This document shows, piece by piece, positions 54,233 to 63,747 of a stretch of 64,000 nt of DNA (positions are counted from its first letter, which is position 1; each line of letters starts with the position of its first letter). Made by a program: the position numbers and the translations under genes. The stretch comes from Thiobacillus sp. (GTDB lineage: Bacteria; Pseudomonadota; Gammaproteobacteria; Burkholderiales; Thiobacillaceae), in NCBI GenBank assembly GCA_018263115.1, contig JADFDC010000001.1:62001-126000 (forward strand), in the 5' to 3' direction. The notes below the pieces were generated by a model. It saw only the letters and a program-made list of their open reading frames with translations, searched no databases and was not told the origin of the DNA.

Positions 54233-55257
54233 TGAATGATGACCTGATCGCCCTGAGTTCCCCGGGCGGCTACCCTGCCAAGCCGGTAAACCGTTTCACC
54301 CGTTGTCTGCAAATGCGCGATTGCCACATCCGCGTGTTCCGCCGCGACGATCACTACCATGCCGATGCCGCAATTGAAGGTTTTGTACATTTCCACATTG
54401 TCAATTTGCGCGGTGGTTTGCAGCCAGTCGAACAGTGGTCCCCAGTTCCAGGCGCTGCGCTTGAGTTCAACGGCGCAGCTTTCAGGCAGCACGCGCGGAA
54501 TGTTGCCTGTCAGCCCGCCGCCGGTGATGTGAGCCATCCCCTTGACGGGCAGTTTTTCCATCAGTGACAACAACGGTTTGACATAGATGCGCGTTGGCGC
54601 CATCAAAACGTCGCCGAATTTGCGGCCATGGAAGTCGGCATTGAGGTCTGCGCCGGAAACTTCAACCAGCTTGCGCACCAGCGAATATCCGTTTGAGTGG
54701 CAACCGCTGGAGGCAAGCCCAAGCAACACGTCGCCAGGCTGGATGGAGGCGCCATCGATGAGTTTTGATTTCTCGGCGACGCCGACGGCGAAACCCGCCA
54801 GATCGTACTCGCCATCCGGGTACATGCTGGGCATTTCAGCCGTTTCGCCACCGATCAATGCACAACCTGCCTGCTTGCAACCTTCGGCAATGCCGCGAAT
54901 CACCGCTTCGGCTTTTTCCAGTTCCAACTTGCCGGTAGCAAAGTAGTCGAGAAAAAACAGCGGTTCCGCGCCCTGCACCAGAATGTCGTTGACGCTCATC
55001 GCCACCAGGTCGATACCGACGGTGTCGTGTTTGTCTAGGTGAAATGCAAGTTTGAGTTTGGTACCGACGCCATCGGTACCGGAAATCAGCACGGGTTCCT
55101 TGTACTTTTTGGCAATTTCGACCACCGCGCCAAAACCGCCGATGCCGGTCAGTACTTCAGGGCGCATGGTTGCCTTGGCCAGCGGTTTGATGCGCTCGAC
55201 CAGCGCATCGCCGGCATCGATATCGACACCGGCGTCTTTGTAAGAAATGGAAGCCAA
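54229..55257 (-). CDS. purM: Phosphoribosylformylglycinamidine cyclo-ligase
   Basis: Makes AIR from [27 protein letters not shown] at the N-terminus, [53 protein letters not shown] and [16 protein letters not shown] are diagnostic. 342 aa is standard. The start is a TTG at 55257, as no ATG fits the family N-terminus. Divergent from the PerM-PurC ORF with about 40 bp between likely starts. Confidence 0.96.
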   Translation of the reverse strand: MASISYKDAGVDIDAGDALVERIKPLAKATMRPEVLTGIGGFGAVVEIAKKYKEPVLISGTDGVGTKLKLAFHLDKHDTVGIDLVAMSVNDILVQGAEPLFFLDYFATGKLELEKAEAVIRGIAEGCKQAGCALIGGETAEMPSMYPDGEYDLAGFAVGVAEKSKLIDGASIQPGDVLLGLASSGCHSNGYSLVRKLVEVSGADLNADFHGRKFGDVLMAPTRIYVKPLLSLMEKLPVKGMAHITGGGLTGNIPRVLPESCAVELKRSAWNWGPLFDWLQTTAQIDNVEMYKTFNCGIGMVVIVAAEHADVAIAHLQTTGETVYRLGRVAARGTQGDQVIIQ

Positions 55258-55297
55258 TTTAAACTCGACGTTTCAAATAAACCGGTATTTTACCGCC

Positions 55298-57295
55298 ATG
55301 CTCAACCGCACAGAAAATCTCCCTTGGCTGGCCTTGGCCGTGTTGCTGATCTTGGCCGGGCTGCTGTATGTGCTGGCCCCGGTACTGGCGCCTTTTCTGG
55401 CGGGGGTGCTGCTGGCTTACATATTCGATCCGCTGGCGGACAAACTGGAAAAAAAGGGACTTGGCCGTACGGCTGCCGCGCTTTTGGTGCTGACGGGAGT
55501 CGGCCTTGTGTCGGCGGGCCTGGTCTTGATGATCGTGCCTTTGTTCATCAATCAGGCCCAGTTGCTGATGGACCGGTTGCCGGAATATCTGGGCTGGATT
55601 CAACGGGAAGCCTTGCCCACCCTGACCGGGTTGCTGGGTATTTCGGCGGATATCGATATGGACGCCGTGCGCAACTGGCTGGCCGAACATGCGCAAAGCG
55701 CAGGCACCGCCGCCCAGCAGTTTCTGCCCAAACTAGGCAATGGCGCGGCGGCGCTGCTGTCCGCAGTGGTCAATCTGCTGCTGATCCCGGTGGTCACGTT
55801 TTATCTGCTGCGCGACTGGGATGGTCTGGTGGCCAAGCTAGATAGTCTGATCCCGCGACCCTGGCATGACCAGATCAACCGGCTGGTGCGCGAAATCGAT
55901 CGCGTGTTGTCGGAGTTTTTGCGCGGTCAGTTGTCGGTCATGGCGGCGATGAGCGTTTTCTATTCTGTCGGGCTCTCTCTTGCGGGTCTGGATTTCGCCC
56001 TGCCAATTGGCATTTTGACTGGGGTGCTGGGGTTTATTCCGTTTGTGGGCGCAACACTGGGGCTGGTGTTGGGCGTGCTCGAAGCAACCCTGCAATTTCA
56101 ATCCCTGTCAGGCGTTTTGCCGGTTCTGGGGGTATTCATCGCGGGTCAGGCCATCGAGGGCATGGTGGTCACGCCCTGGCTGGTGGGTGACCGTATTGGC
56201 CTGCATCCCGTTGTGGTCATCCTGGCGTTGGCGGCGTTTGGGCAGATATTTGGATTTTTCGGCGTTCTGCTCGCCTTGCCCATGGCGGCGGCGTTGTTGG
56301 TGGCCATCCGGCACTTGCGTGAAGCCTGGCTGGCCAGCCAGGCATATCGCGGCGACGGGTCCGGCAAGGCAGCTGGATATAATGCGGTTTTGTCCTCAAC
56401 CGGTTCCGCCATGTCCGCTCCCCTAATGGAGTCCTCCATCAATAGTCTTCCCCTGGTATCGAAGGGCAAGGTCAGGGATATCTATGCCGTGGGGGACGAC
56501 AAGCTGCTCCTGGTCACGACCGACCGCCTTTCCGCTTTTGACGTGGTGATGCCGACACCCATTCCGGGCAAAGGTGAAGTGCTGACGGCAGTGACGCAGT
56601 TCTGGTTCAAGAAAATGGCGCATGTCATTCCAAACCAGTTGACCGGAATAGACCCGGAATCGGTCGTGGCGCCCAATGAGCATGATCAGGTGCGTGGCCG
56701 GGCGCTCGTGGTCAAGAAATTGAAACCAATGCCGGTCGAGGCCATCGTGCGCGGTTACCTGGTCGGCTCGGGCTGGAAGGAATATCAGCAATCGGGCAGC
56801 GTCTGTGGCATTCCGTTACCGCCCGGGTTGCTGCAGGCAGGAAAATTGCCACAGGCTTTGTTTACACCCTCGACCAAGGCTGAAATCGGCCAGCATGACG
56901 AGAACATCAGTTTTGCCCGTTGCGAGGAATTGCTGGGCAAGGATCTGGCGGCCCGGGTACGGGATGCCAGTCTGGCACTCTATACGCAGGGTGCGGAATA
57001 TGCGCTCACCCGCGGCATAATCATCGCGGACACCAAATTTGAATTTGGTCTGGACGAGAGCGGGCGCTTACATCTGATAGACGAAGTCATGACCCCGGAT
57101 TCCTCGCGCTTCTGGCCCGTGGATCAATACCAGCCCGGGGACAATCCGCCGAGTTTCGACAAGCAGTATATTCGCGACTGGCTAGAAGCCAGTGGCTGGA
57201 ACAAGCAGGCACCCGGCCCCGAGTTGCCAGAGGATGTGGTGATGCGCACTTCCGGGAAATACCGGGAAGCATTGACAAGGCTGACAAAAAATTAG
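55298..57295 (+). CDS. AI-2E/PerM-family transporter fused in frame to SAICAR synthase (PurC)
   Basis: One uninterrupted frame encodes a PerM/AI-2E-type membrane protein (about residues 1-350 from the ATG at 55298; helices at ~10-55, ~65-90, ~150-175 and four or more after 205, with [15 protein letters not shown] and [18 protein letters not shown]), then a ~20-residue Gly/Ser linker ([18 protein letters not shown]), then complete PurC. Both halves are full length. These are normally separate neighbouring genes, and the linker DNA contains TATAAT, as if a former intergenic spacer lost its stop codon. PurC could also start internally at 56411. The fusion is seen directly in the given sequence; sequencing error cannot be excluded. 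Confidence 0.85.
   Translation: MLNRTENLPWLALAVLLILAGLLYVLAPVLAPFLAGVLLAYIFDPLADKLEKKGLGRTAAALLVLTGVGLVSAGLVLMIVPLFINQAQLLMDRLPEYLGWIQREALPTLTGLLGISADIDMDAVRNWLAEHAQSAGTAAQQFLPKLGNGAAALLSAVVNLLLIPVVTFYLLRDWDGLVAKLDSLIPRPWHDQINRLVREIDRVLSEFLRGQLSVMAAMSVFYSVGLSLAGLDFALPIGILTGVLGFIPFVGATLGLVLGVLEATLQFQSLSGVLPVLGVFIAGQAIEGMVVTPWLVGDRIGLHPVVVILALAAFGQIFGFFGVLLALPMAAALLVAIRHLREAWLASQAYRGDGSGKAAGYNAVLSSTGSAMSAPLMESSINSLPLVSKGKVRDIYAVGDDKLLLVTTDRLSAFDVVMPTPIPGKGEVLTAVTQFWFKKMAHVIPNQLTGIDPESVVAPNEHDQVRGRALVVKKLKPMPVEAIVRGYLVGSGWKEYQQSGSVCGIPLPPGLLQAGKLPQALFTPSTKAEIGQHDENISFARCEELLGKDLAARVRDASLALYTQGAEYALTRGIIIADTKFEFGLDESGRLHLIDEVMTPDSSRFWPVDQYQPGDNPPSFDKQYIRDWLEASGWNKQAPGPELPEDVVMRTSGKYREALTRLTKN
56411..57295 (+). 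CDS. purC: Phosphoribosylaminoimidazole-succinocarboxamide synthase (PurC part)
   Basis: Forms SAICAR from CAIR and aspartate. Motifs [75 protein letters not shown] and [13 protein letters not shown] are complete, about 294 aa from the ATG at 56411, where [19 protein letters not shown] matches the usual N-terminus. No ribosome-binding site is visible before this ATG, so separate translation is uncertain. It may be made only as part of the PerM fusion. Confidence 0.9.
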   Translation: MSAPLMESSINSLPLVSKGKVRDIYAVGDDKLLLVTTDRLSAFDVVMPTPIPGKGEVLTAVTQFWFKKMAHVIPNQLTGIDPESVVAPNEHDQVRGRALVVKKLKPMPVEAIVRGYLVGSGWKEYQQSGSVCGIPLPPGLLQAGKLPQALFTPSTKAEIGQHDENISFARCEELLGKDLAARVRDASLALYTQGAEYALTRGIIIADTKFEFGLDESGRLHLIDEVMTPDSSRFWPVDQYQPGDNPPSFDKQYIRDWLEASGWNKQAPGPELPEDVVMRTSGKYREALTRLTKN

Positions 57296-57467
57296 TTTAA
57301 AAACAGTCTGTTGCGAATGAGGCGGAGTTGGTCGGGTTGTCATGAGTCAGGAAGCTGCCAGGTCTTCTAAAAAATTCCTCCCCATGGCCGTAGAGTATCT
57401 GGAACAAGGCCTAAAATAACGCCACCAAACCTTTTAAAAAGTACGCCATAGGCAGGGGAGATCCCAG

Positions 57468-58604
57468 ATGTCGCAACCACGGCTGCATGCGGTGAATACG
57501 GGCTCGGCTAACGATAGCGAGCCGCCAGCGCATGAGGATTGGGGCACGGGGTTTGTCATGATCGTGGATGATCGTGGAACCGCCCGCAGCTTGCTGGAAG
57601 GTCTTGCGCGTTCCATCGAACCGGGTCTTCGGGTAGAAAGTTTTGCGGAACCCCAGACAGCGCTGGACCGCGCGGCACAATCAACGCCAGATCTCATTAT
57701 TTCCGATTACCGCATGCCGGGCATGGATGGTGTTGAATTTACCCGTCGCCTGCGCGCCATGCCCCGGCTGGAAGAAGTTCCCATCGTCATCGTCACGGTT
57801 GTCGAAGACCGACAGATTCGGTATCAGGCGCTCGAATCCGGCGCTACCGATTTCCTGACCCGGCCCATCGATCCGCAGGAATGCCGCGCCCGTTGCCGGA
57901 ATCTGCTGACACTACGGCGCTCGCAGAAAATCGTGAGCGACAGGGCCAAATGGCTGGAAGACCAGGTCATGCAAGCCACGCGTGATGTCCGCATTCGTGA
58001 ACGGGAAACGTTGCTCAGGCTGGCGAAGGCGGGTGAATACCGCGATGAGGGCACGGGCAACCACATTATCCGCATGGCCAAGTATGCCCGGCTGATTGCT
58101 TCGGAACTCAAGCTTTCCGCCATGGAATGCGACGAGATTGAATCATCCGCGCCCATGCACGACATCGGTAAAATCGGCATTCCCGATCAAATACTGCTGA
58201 AACCCGGTCCGCTCAATGATGAAGAACTTTGCATCATGCGCAGGCATGCGGAAATCGGCTACCAGATCCTGGCCGACAGCCCATCGCGCTATTTGCAGAT
58301 GGGCGCGGTGATTGCCCTGGGGCATCACGAAAAATTCAATGGCACGGGTTATCCCAATGGACTTGCTGGCGAGGCCATTCCATTGCCAGCGCGCATTGTC
58401 GCGGTTGGAGACGTGTTCGATGCGCTGACAACGGTTCGCCCCTACAAACAGGCCTGGCCCATGCAAAAAGCGCTGGATTACCTCAAGACTGAAATGGGCG
58501 GACACTTTGATCCTGATTGCGTCCGGGCTTTCCTGGTCAGGCTGGATGAAGTGGCGCAAATCATGAAGGAGTATGGGGACTATCCCGAACAGATCAAAGC
58601 ATGA
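57468..58604 (+). CDS. rpfG: RpfG-type response regulator with HD-GYP c-di-GMP phosphodiesterase
   Basis: Receiver domain (VMIVDDRGTARSLLEGL; phosphoacceptor Asp80 in LIISDYRMPGMDGVEF) joined to an HD-GYP domain with MHDIGKIGIPDQILLKPGPL (HD at 231-232) and HHEKFNGTGYPNGL (GYP at 294-296). In Xanthomonas RpfG degrades c-di-GMP when activated by RpfC. 378 aa. GGGGAG precedes the ATG; a 172-bp upstream gap has no gene and no promoter I would insist on. The stop overlaps rpfC as ATGA. Confidence 0.93.
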   Translation: MSQPRLHAVNTGSANDSEPPAHEDWGTGFVMIVDDRGTARSLLEGLARSIEPGLRVESFAEPQTALDRAAQSTPDLIISDYRMPGMDGVEFTRRLRAMPRLEEVPIVIVTVVEDRQIRYQALESGATDFLTRPIDPQECRARCRNLLTLRRSQKIVSDRAKWLEDQVMQATRDVRIRERETLLRLAKAGEYRDEGTGNHIIRMAKYARLIASELKLSAMECDEIESSAPMHDIGKIGIPDQILLKPGPLNDEELCIMRRHAEIGYQILADSPSRYLQMGAVIALGHHEKFNGTGYPNGLAGEAIPLPARIVAVGDVFDALTTVRPYKQAWPMQKALDYLKTEMGGHFDPDCVRAFLVRLDEVAQIMKEYGDYPEQIKA

Positions 58605-61111
58605 GCCAGAGTTTGGTATCACTTCTGAAGATGGCTGGACAGGACATTGTCCGGCGGGTGCGCTCGCGCCCGGATACCGAAGCTCAGCAGGCGTTACTCC
58701 GCCTGATTATTGTGTCCGGGTTTTATCTGTATTTTTCGATCAGCGTACTGGACCACTCTCCGCAAATCGCTGATCAGGTGCATTTGCTTGGTGTGACATT
58801 TACTCTGGCATCACTGGCCCTGTTGGTGGGGCCGTTGATCGACACCAAGGCATCTGTCATCCGGCGCTCGCTGGCCATGGCCCTGGATTTCTTTGTGGCC
58901 ACCTACATGTTGTCAATCTCTGGTGAAACCGGTGCGCCAGTTGTCGCAACTTACCTGTGGGTGACGTTAGGTTACGGGTTCCGGTATGGCATGCCATATT
59001 TGTTCGTCTCAACGATGGCATCGGCCACCGGGTTTGCGATTGTTTATGCATACAACCCATTCTGGCAGACCCACACGGCGCTGTGGTGGGGTATCTGGCT
59101 GACGCTTGTGGTGGTGCCTATCTATGCTTCCAGTTTGTTGAAACAACTGCACAAAGCCATCAGGCGCGAACAGGAAGCCAGCAAAGCCAAGTCACAATTC
59201 CTGGCCAACATGAGCCATGAGTTACGCACCCCGCTGAACGGCGTGATCGGAATTGCAGATTTGTTGCGTGAAACACCGCTTAACAAGGAACAGCAGGAAC
59301 TTACCCAGGCCATCCACACTTCGGCCCAAACCCTGCACAAGCTGATCGAGAATGTGCTCGATATTTCGAAAATCGAGGCCGGGAAACTGACTCAGTCCAA
59401 CGAGGATTACGACCTTCATCATTTGCTGAACACCACCGTGCTGATGCTGGAACCGCAGGCCCAGAAAAAAGGCTTGTTGCTCGCCACCCACATCGCGCCG
59501 CAAACCCCGTATTTGTTGCATGGAGACGTCCAGCATATCCGCCAGGTGCTCATCAACCTGATTGGCAACGCCATCAAGTTCACGGAGCATGGGCGCGTGG
59601 ACGTATACGTCCGGCCTTTTGCTCAGCGCAAGCAATCCTGGTTGCGGTTCGAGGTGGTGGATTCCGGTATTGGCATTCCTGCCGAGATGCAGGGCAGGAT
59701 ATTCGACAGCTTTACCCAGGCGGATGCATCCATTACCCGCCGATTTGGCGGCACTGGACTCGGCACAACCATTTCCAAACAGCTCATCGAAATGATGGGC
59801 GGCAGGATAGGGCTGGTCAGCCAGCCCGGTGATGGGACAACGTTCTGGTTTGAAATCCCCGCGCAGGAACAGGAAAAAGAGCAGGAAATCCTGCCAGGCA
59901 AGCTGCGCGTTGGAACCCTGGTCAGTCTGGAGCTTGGGCAGCGTCTGGGCAGCCTGATCCGCTCCTGGGATGGGGAAATCCTGCCAATGAACGCGCCGGC
60001 AGGGGCGGTGATGCATTTGCTGTCGGAAGCAGTTGAAACACCGGATGCCTTGATTGTTGAACGCGGCCTGCTGGGTACCGACCCTGCATTGTTTGTCCGC
60101 TTGCTGCATGACAGCCCCGGCCTTGGGCACTTGCCCGTTATCCTGATTGATTCGGAATCAACCGAGCTTCAGGACATGGCCTGGATGAAGGCCGGTTATT
60201 CCACCGTGCTGCACTCGCCGGTCAACCCGACATTGCTGTTCAATACCTTGCACGAGGCGGCTTATCACAAGGATCTGCCGGACAACGTAGTTTCGCTGGC
60301 CGATCATTTTCAGGCCAAGGCAGGACGTGTCAAATTGCGTGTTCTTGTGGCGGAAGACAATCCCGTTAACCAGCGGGTGATGCGCGGCCTGTTGGAACAC
60401 GCCGGGCATGAAGTCGTCATGGCGTCGAACGGAGAGGAAGCCTTATCCCTGCTAGAGTCGAATGCCAGTCAGTATTCCCTGGCGATCATGGACATGCATA
60501 TGCCGGTCATGTCCGGCCCTGACGCCGTCAAGCGCTGGCGTTTCATGGAGAAGGGGCATTTGCCCATCATCATGCTGACTGCGGACGCGCGCGGCGAAGC
60601 TGAACAGCAATGCAGGGATTCAGGCGCGGATGATTTCCTGACCAAACCTGTTAATAGCCGGGCATTGCTGGACATGCTGGCGCGATACAGTCAAACATTA
60701 CAGCCGGAACCGGTCAGACAAGCCAGCGCGAAACGACAGGACACGCCGGTACTGGATGAGAGCGTGCTGATTGATCTGGCGGAAGTCGGGGGTGGCATCG
60801 ATTTTGTCCGGGACCTGATCGAGGATTTTCGCCAGGACAGCAATCGGGCCATGCAGGCGACCAGACAGGCATTACAGGAACAGAATTACGGCACCTGGAA
60901 AGACCAGTTGCACATGCTGAAAGGCGGCGCCAGCGATGTTGGTGCTTTATCCATGGCTGAATTATGTGCAGAGGCGGAGCGTATCAAACCCTTCGAGATC
61001 GCGCTGCCTCTTGCCGCCGAATCGCTTGCTAAAGTGAGCGATGCGCAACAGGCAGCGCTCGCTGCGCTGGATGATTTCCTAGCTCGCCAGCGGAACGTCT
61101 TGGGTATGTAG
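58601..61111 (+). CDS. rpfC: RpfC-type hybrid sensor histidine kinase
   Basis: Five to six N-terminal membrane helices (about 33-180), HisKA with His206 in FLANMSHELRTPLNGVIG, HATPase (LIGNAIKFTEHGRVDVYV, VDSGIGIP, GGTGLGTTISKQLIEMMGG), a degenerate receiver-like domain (about 436-555, no usable Asp motif), a full receiver with Asp631 (LAIMDMHMPVMSGPD) and a C-terminal Hpt with His771 (QLHMLKGGASDVG). This is the RpfC arrangement with an extra receiver-like domain. It senses DSF-type fatty acids in the known systems. Overlaps rpfG and, convergently, rpfF by 33 bp. Confidence 0.92.
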   Translation: MSQSLVSLLKMAGQDIVRRVRSRPDTEAQQALLRLIIVSGFYLYFSISVLDHSPQIADQVHLLGVTFTLASLALLVGPLIDTKASVIRRSLAMALDFFVATYMLSISGETGAPVVATYLWVTLGYGFRYGMPYLFVSTMASATGFAIVYAYNPFWQTHTALWWGIWLTLVVVPIYASSLLKQLHKAIRREQEASKAKSQFLANMSHELRTPLNGVIGIADLLRETPLNKEQQELTQAIHTSAQTLHKLIENVLDISKIEAGKLTQSNEDYDLHHLLNTTVLMLEPQAQKKGLLLATHIAPQTPYLLHGDVQHIRQVLINLIGNAIKFTEHGRVDVYVRPFAQRKQSWLRFEVVDSGIGIPAEMQGRIFDSFTQADASITRRFGGTGLGTTISKQLIEMMGGRIGLVSQPGDGTTFWFEIPAQEQEKEQEILPGKLRVGTLVSLELGQRLGSLIRSWDGEILPMNAPAGAVMHLLSEAVETPDALIVERGLLGTDPALFVRLLHDSPGLGHLPVILIDSESTELQDMAWMKAGYSTVLHSPVNPTLLFNTLHEAAYHKDLPDNVVSLADHFQAKAGRVKLRVLVAEDNPVNQRVMRGLLEHAGHEVVMASNGEEALSLLESNASQYSLAIMDMHMPVMSGPDAVKRWRFMEKGHLPIIMLTADARGEAEQQCRDSGADDFLTKPVNSRALLDMLARYSQTLQPEPVRQASAKRQDTPVLDESVLIDLAEVGGGIDFVRDLIEDFRQDSNRAMQATRQALQEQNYGTWKDQLHMLKGGASDVGALSMAELCAEAERIKPFEIALPLAAESLAKVSDAQQAALAALDDFLARQRNVLGM

Positions 61112-61984
61112 ACTGGCATCATCGGATTTCCCCGTCTGCCTTGAAACCAGACGTTCCATCATGCGCAGGTCTTTTGCGCTCAGTCTGAGCGCTGCATCCA
61201 CCCAAATTTCCGTTATTCGAATCAGCTCCTCATAGGAAGCAGGCTGGCTGATTTCCCTTGCGGCTCTCAGCGCCAGCGATCCGTTGCGTGCCTTGCTTTC
61301 TTTCCTGATGTATTCATACACGGCTTTTTCGCCTTCTCCGGGTTCCGCCAGTACATCAATCGCACCCATTTCAAATAATTCCTCGGCGAGATAGAGCTTG
61401 CCGCTGAGGATGATTTTCTCGGCTTTCTGGTGACCCACGCGTCTTCCCAAGAAGGTCATCGCGCCCATGCCGGGGAACAGGTTAAAAAGAATTTCCGGTA
61501 ATCCCATCTTGCAACCGCGCTCTGCAATCAGCACGTTGGCGGCAAGCGCGCTTTCGAATCCGCCACCCAGCGCCTGGCCTTGTACCAGTGCGATGCTGGT
61601 TACACTCGGCCGGTTTAGATGGCTATGGGTCGCGTAGGAACAGTCAATGCACGAGATGGCATACCGGTAAAGCGCGTCACGGTCCCTAGCCTCGATGTGT
61701 TGCATGAAAAGATCCAAGTCTCCACCCAGACTGAAAATTCCGGGGACACTCGAAGCAAGCACAAAATAGTTGATGTCGGGTTTGTCGGGATCGTCAATCG
61801 AATTGACCATATCGCTACCCCACGAGAGCAGTTCGCGCAAGATAGTCGGCGTAAAACACGGGCGGGGTTCGGCGTGCATGTAACCCCATGCAATACCGTT
61901 GTGGATGTCCTGATAGGTTGTCAAATGCGAGTAATTGTTGCTGTCGGGTTGCAAGGTGGACTTGATTGACTGCAGATGCGACAT
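61079..61984 (-). CDS. rpfF: RpfF-type DSF synthase (crotonase family)
   Basis: Crotonase-fold enzyme of 301 aa from the ATG at 61984 (GGGGAGAG upstream; the track start 62134 adds an unlikely AT-rich extension). Both catalytic glutamates of RpfF are conserved with the right 20-residue spacing: E144 in ALGGGFESALAANV and E164 in KMGLPEILFNLFPGMGAM. RpfF makes cis-2-unsaturated DSF fatty acids from acyl-ACP. Adjacency to rpfG-rpfC supports the assignment over a generic enoyl-CoA hydratase. Confidence 0.9.
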   Translation of the reverse strand: MSHLQSIKSTLQPDSNNYSHLTTYQDIHNGIAWGYMHAEPRPCFTPTILRELLSWGSDMVNSIDDPDKPDINYFVLASSVPGIFSLGGDLDLFMQHIEARDRDALYRYAISCIDCSYATHSHLNRPSVTSIALVQGQALGGGFESALAANVLIAERGCKMGLPEILFNLFPGMGAMTFLGRRVGHQKAEKIILSGKLYLAEELFEMGAIDVLAEPGEGEKAVYEYIRKESKARNGSLALRAAREISQPASYEELIRITEIWVDAALRLSAKDLRMMERLVSRQTGKSDDASLHTQDVPLAS

Positions 61985-62278
61985 GGTGCTCTCCCCTATT
62001 ATTTGATGCCTAACATAATGTTCGTTTATTTTTGTTATTCCATAGACTAGTTTGCTTGAGTTCAGCTTGCAACTATCTGAATTGAAAATAATTGTGTTAC
62101 TTTCATCCATCATTAGATGCCCTATATATAGCACCCAGCAGTCAATGGTTGAACAAGATATTGTGGGAGCAGTTTGACAATATTTGGTCTTGATTAGGCA
62201 GTCCGCATGATCTCGCAGGCTGTGCCGCGATTGTTGGAATGAAGAAGTCGGCTGGTTTGCAGTTAATCTGTATACGCT
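61985..62278 (-). promoter_or_regulatory. AT-rich intergenic region upstream of rpfF
   Basis: About 290 bp between the rpfF start and the TauE/SafE gene end, clearly AT-richer than the neighbours, with no coding potential I trust. Promoter elements for rpfF are expected here; on the minus strand TTGCAA followed 17 bp later by TAGTCT is only a weak candidate. Confidence 0.5.
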
Positions 62279-63088
62279 TCAGAGTGTTGCCAGCATCCGT
62301 AAGGCAAGGACAAACAGCAATATGGCAAAGATCCGTTTCAACTTGGTGACGGGCAGTGCATGGGCTGTTTTCGCGCCTAGTGGCGCGGTGAGAATGCTGC
62401 CTGCGGCAATACCAGCCAAAGCGGGCAACGATATGAATCCCATGCTGTGCGGGGGGAGTTCCGTGTGATTCCATCCACCAATGATGTAGCCGGTCAAGCC
62501 AGCGAATGCGATTGGAAAACCGATTGCGGCGGATGTGCCAACCGCGCGATGAAAAGGCACATTGCACCAGACCTGGAAAGGCACTGACAGCGTGCCACCG
62601 CCAATGCCCACCCAACTGGAAACTGCGCCGATGAATCCCCCAGCGCACAGCATGCCGAAGGGCCCGGGCAACATGCGGCTTGGCTTGGGTTTGAAATTCA
62701 GCGCCATTTGCAGAGCTGCATAGAAAAGAAAAACAACAAAAAAAATCTTCAGCGGACGGGCGGGGACGTAAGCAGCCAGCCATGCGCCCAGCAGTGTTCC
62801 AATGACTATGCCAGGCGCGATTCGCCTGACCACGCTCCAGTCAACAGCGCCATGACCATGATGGGCGCGCACGCTGGAGAGGGAAGTGAACAGAATCGAT
62901 GCAAGCGAAGTCCCAAGCGCCAGATGGGGCTGGATGCCGACAGCGACACCTTGCGCATCGAACATCCAGATCAGGATGGGAACAATGATGAGTCCGCCGC
63001 CCACGCCCAGCAGACCGGCGATGAAGCCCGCCAGCAAACCAAGTGCAAGATAGGCAAGAAAAAAATCAAGCACGAATGAAAAAATCAA
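62279..63088 (-). CDS. TauE/SafE family sulfite/sulfonate exporter-like permease
   Basis: About eight hydrophobic helices with the family's duplicated glycine-rich motifs LLAGFIAGLLGVGGGLIIVPILIW and GGFIGAVSSWVGIGGGTLSVPFQVW. 269 aa is typical. Substrates for the family include sulfite, sulfoacetate and other organic anions; unknown here. The start is uncertain: TTG at 63088 or GTG at 63073. It precedes rpfF in the same orientation. Confidence 0.9.
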   Translation of the reverse strand: MIFSFVLDFFLAYLALGLLAGFIAGLLGVGGGLIIVPILIWMFDAQGVAVGIQPHLALGTSLASILFTSLSSVRAHHGHGAVDWSVVRRIAPGIVIGTLLGAWLAAYVPARPLKIFFVVFLFYAALQMALNFKPKPSRMLPGPFGMLCAGGFIGAVSSWVGIGGGTLSVPFQVWCNVPFHRAVGTSAAIGFPIAFAGLTGYIIGGWNHTELPPHSMGFISLPALAGIAAGSILTAPLGAKTAHALPVTKLKRIFAILLFVLALRMLATL

Positions 63089-63097
63089 AAGCGATTG

Positions 63098-63239
63098 AAC
63101 GCAGAGGCGCTAAGACGTAGAGAAACCAGAACTGATGTGAAACAGACAAGGGCTTTTTGACTGTTTGCGGTGCGACAATGGAATGTGTGCCGTCAGCCAC
63201 TCGAAAAGGGTTTTCTCCGCGCCTTCGCGCCTCTGCGTT
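63098..63239. repeat. Intergenic inverted repeat between TauE/SafE and EVE genes
   Basis: AACGCAGAGGCGC (63098-63110) and its exact complement GCGCCTCTGCGTT (63227-63239) flank about 116 bp of non-coding sequence. The left arm continues as GCTAAGACGTAGAG, a style of dispersed repeat seen in betaproteobacterial intergenic DNA. No gene is seen between. Confidence 0.62.
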
Positions 63240-63249
63240 CATTTCGCTT

Positions 63250-63705
63250 TTATAACAAGCCAAGGATGAATTGATATTCCTTGGGGTCGACCGGCGTGAT
63301 GGACAACCGGTTCCCTTTTTGCAGAATGCGCAAATTAGCCAGTTCAGGGTGTTCGCGCAGTTCCTTTATCGAGACAAGCCGGGTTTTCTTGACGAATTTA
63401 ACATCTACATTCATCCAGCGCGGATTCTCTCTGGTTGCTTTCGGGTCGAAATATTTATTCTTGCGGTCAAACTGGGTTTCGTCGGGATAGGCTTTCTTGC
63501 TGACCACCGCTAGCCCGGCGATGCCGGGTTCGTCGCAGGAGGAATGATAGAACAGCACCTTGTCGCCCGCGTCCATCTGGTCGCGCATGAAGTTGCGCGC
63601 CTGATAATTTCGCACGCCATACCAAGCGACGGTTTTATTGGGCATGGCGGCCAGATCGTCGATGGAGACATCGGACGGTTCGGATTTCATCAGCCAGTAG
63701 CGCAT
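63250..63705 (-). CDS. EVE domain-containing protein
   Basis: 151-aa EVE/PUA-like protein starting MRYWLMKSEPSDVSIDDL, with VAWYGVRNYQARNFMRDQMDAGDKVLFYHSSCDEPGIAGLAVV and ending LSITPVDPKEYQFILGLL. The EVE fold resembles PUA and YTH domains that read modified nucleotides; the bacterial family's role is unknown (TPA-like). Lies just after argB, separated by a purine-rich 42-bp gap. Confidence 0.92.
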   Translation of the reverse strand: MRYWLMKSEPSDVSIDDLAAMPNKTVAWYGVRNYQARNFMRDQMDAGDKVLFYHSSCDEPGIAGLAVVSKKAYPDETQFDRKNKYFDPKATRENPRWMNVDVKFVKKTRLVSIKELREHPELANLRILQKGNRLSITPVDPKEYQFILGLL

Positions 63706-63747
63706 GTGGTTGAGCAGAGAGTATAGAGTCGAGAGTGGAGAGATATG

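Noticed and set aside
61985-62134. 50-residue N-terminal extension of RpfF
   Set aside because: AT-rich, no RpfF homology, and a better start with GGGGAGAG lies at 61984, giving a normal RpfF length.
62142-62783. 213-aa minus-strand ORF overlapping the TauE/SafE permease
   Set aside because: The permease frame has clear family motifs; this ORF is a shifted frame with compositional bias only.
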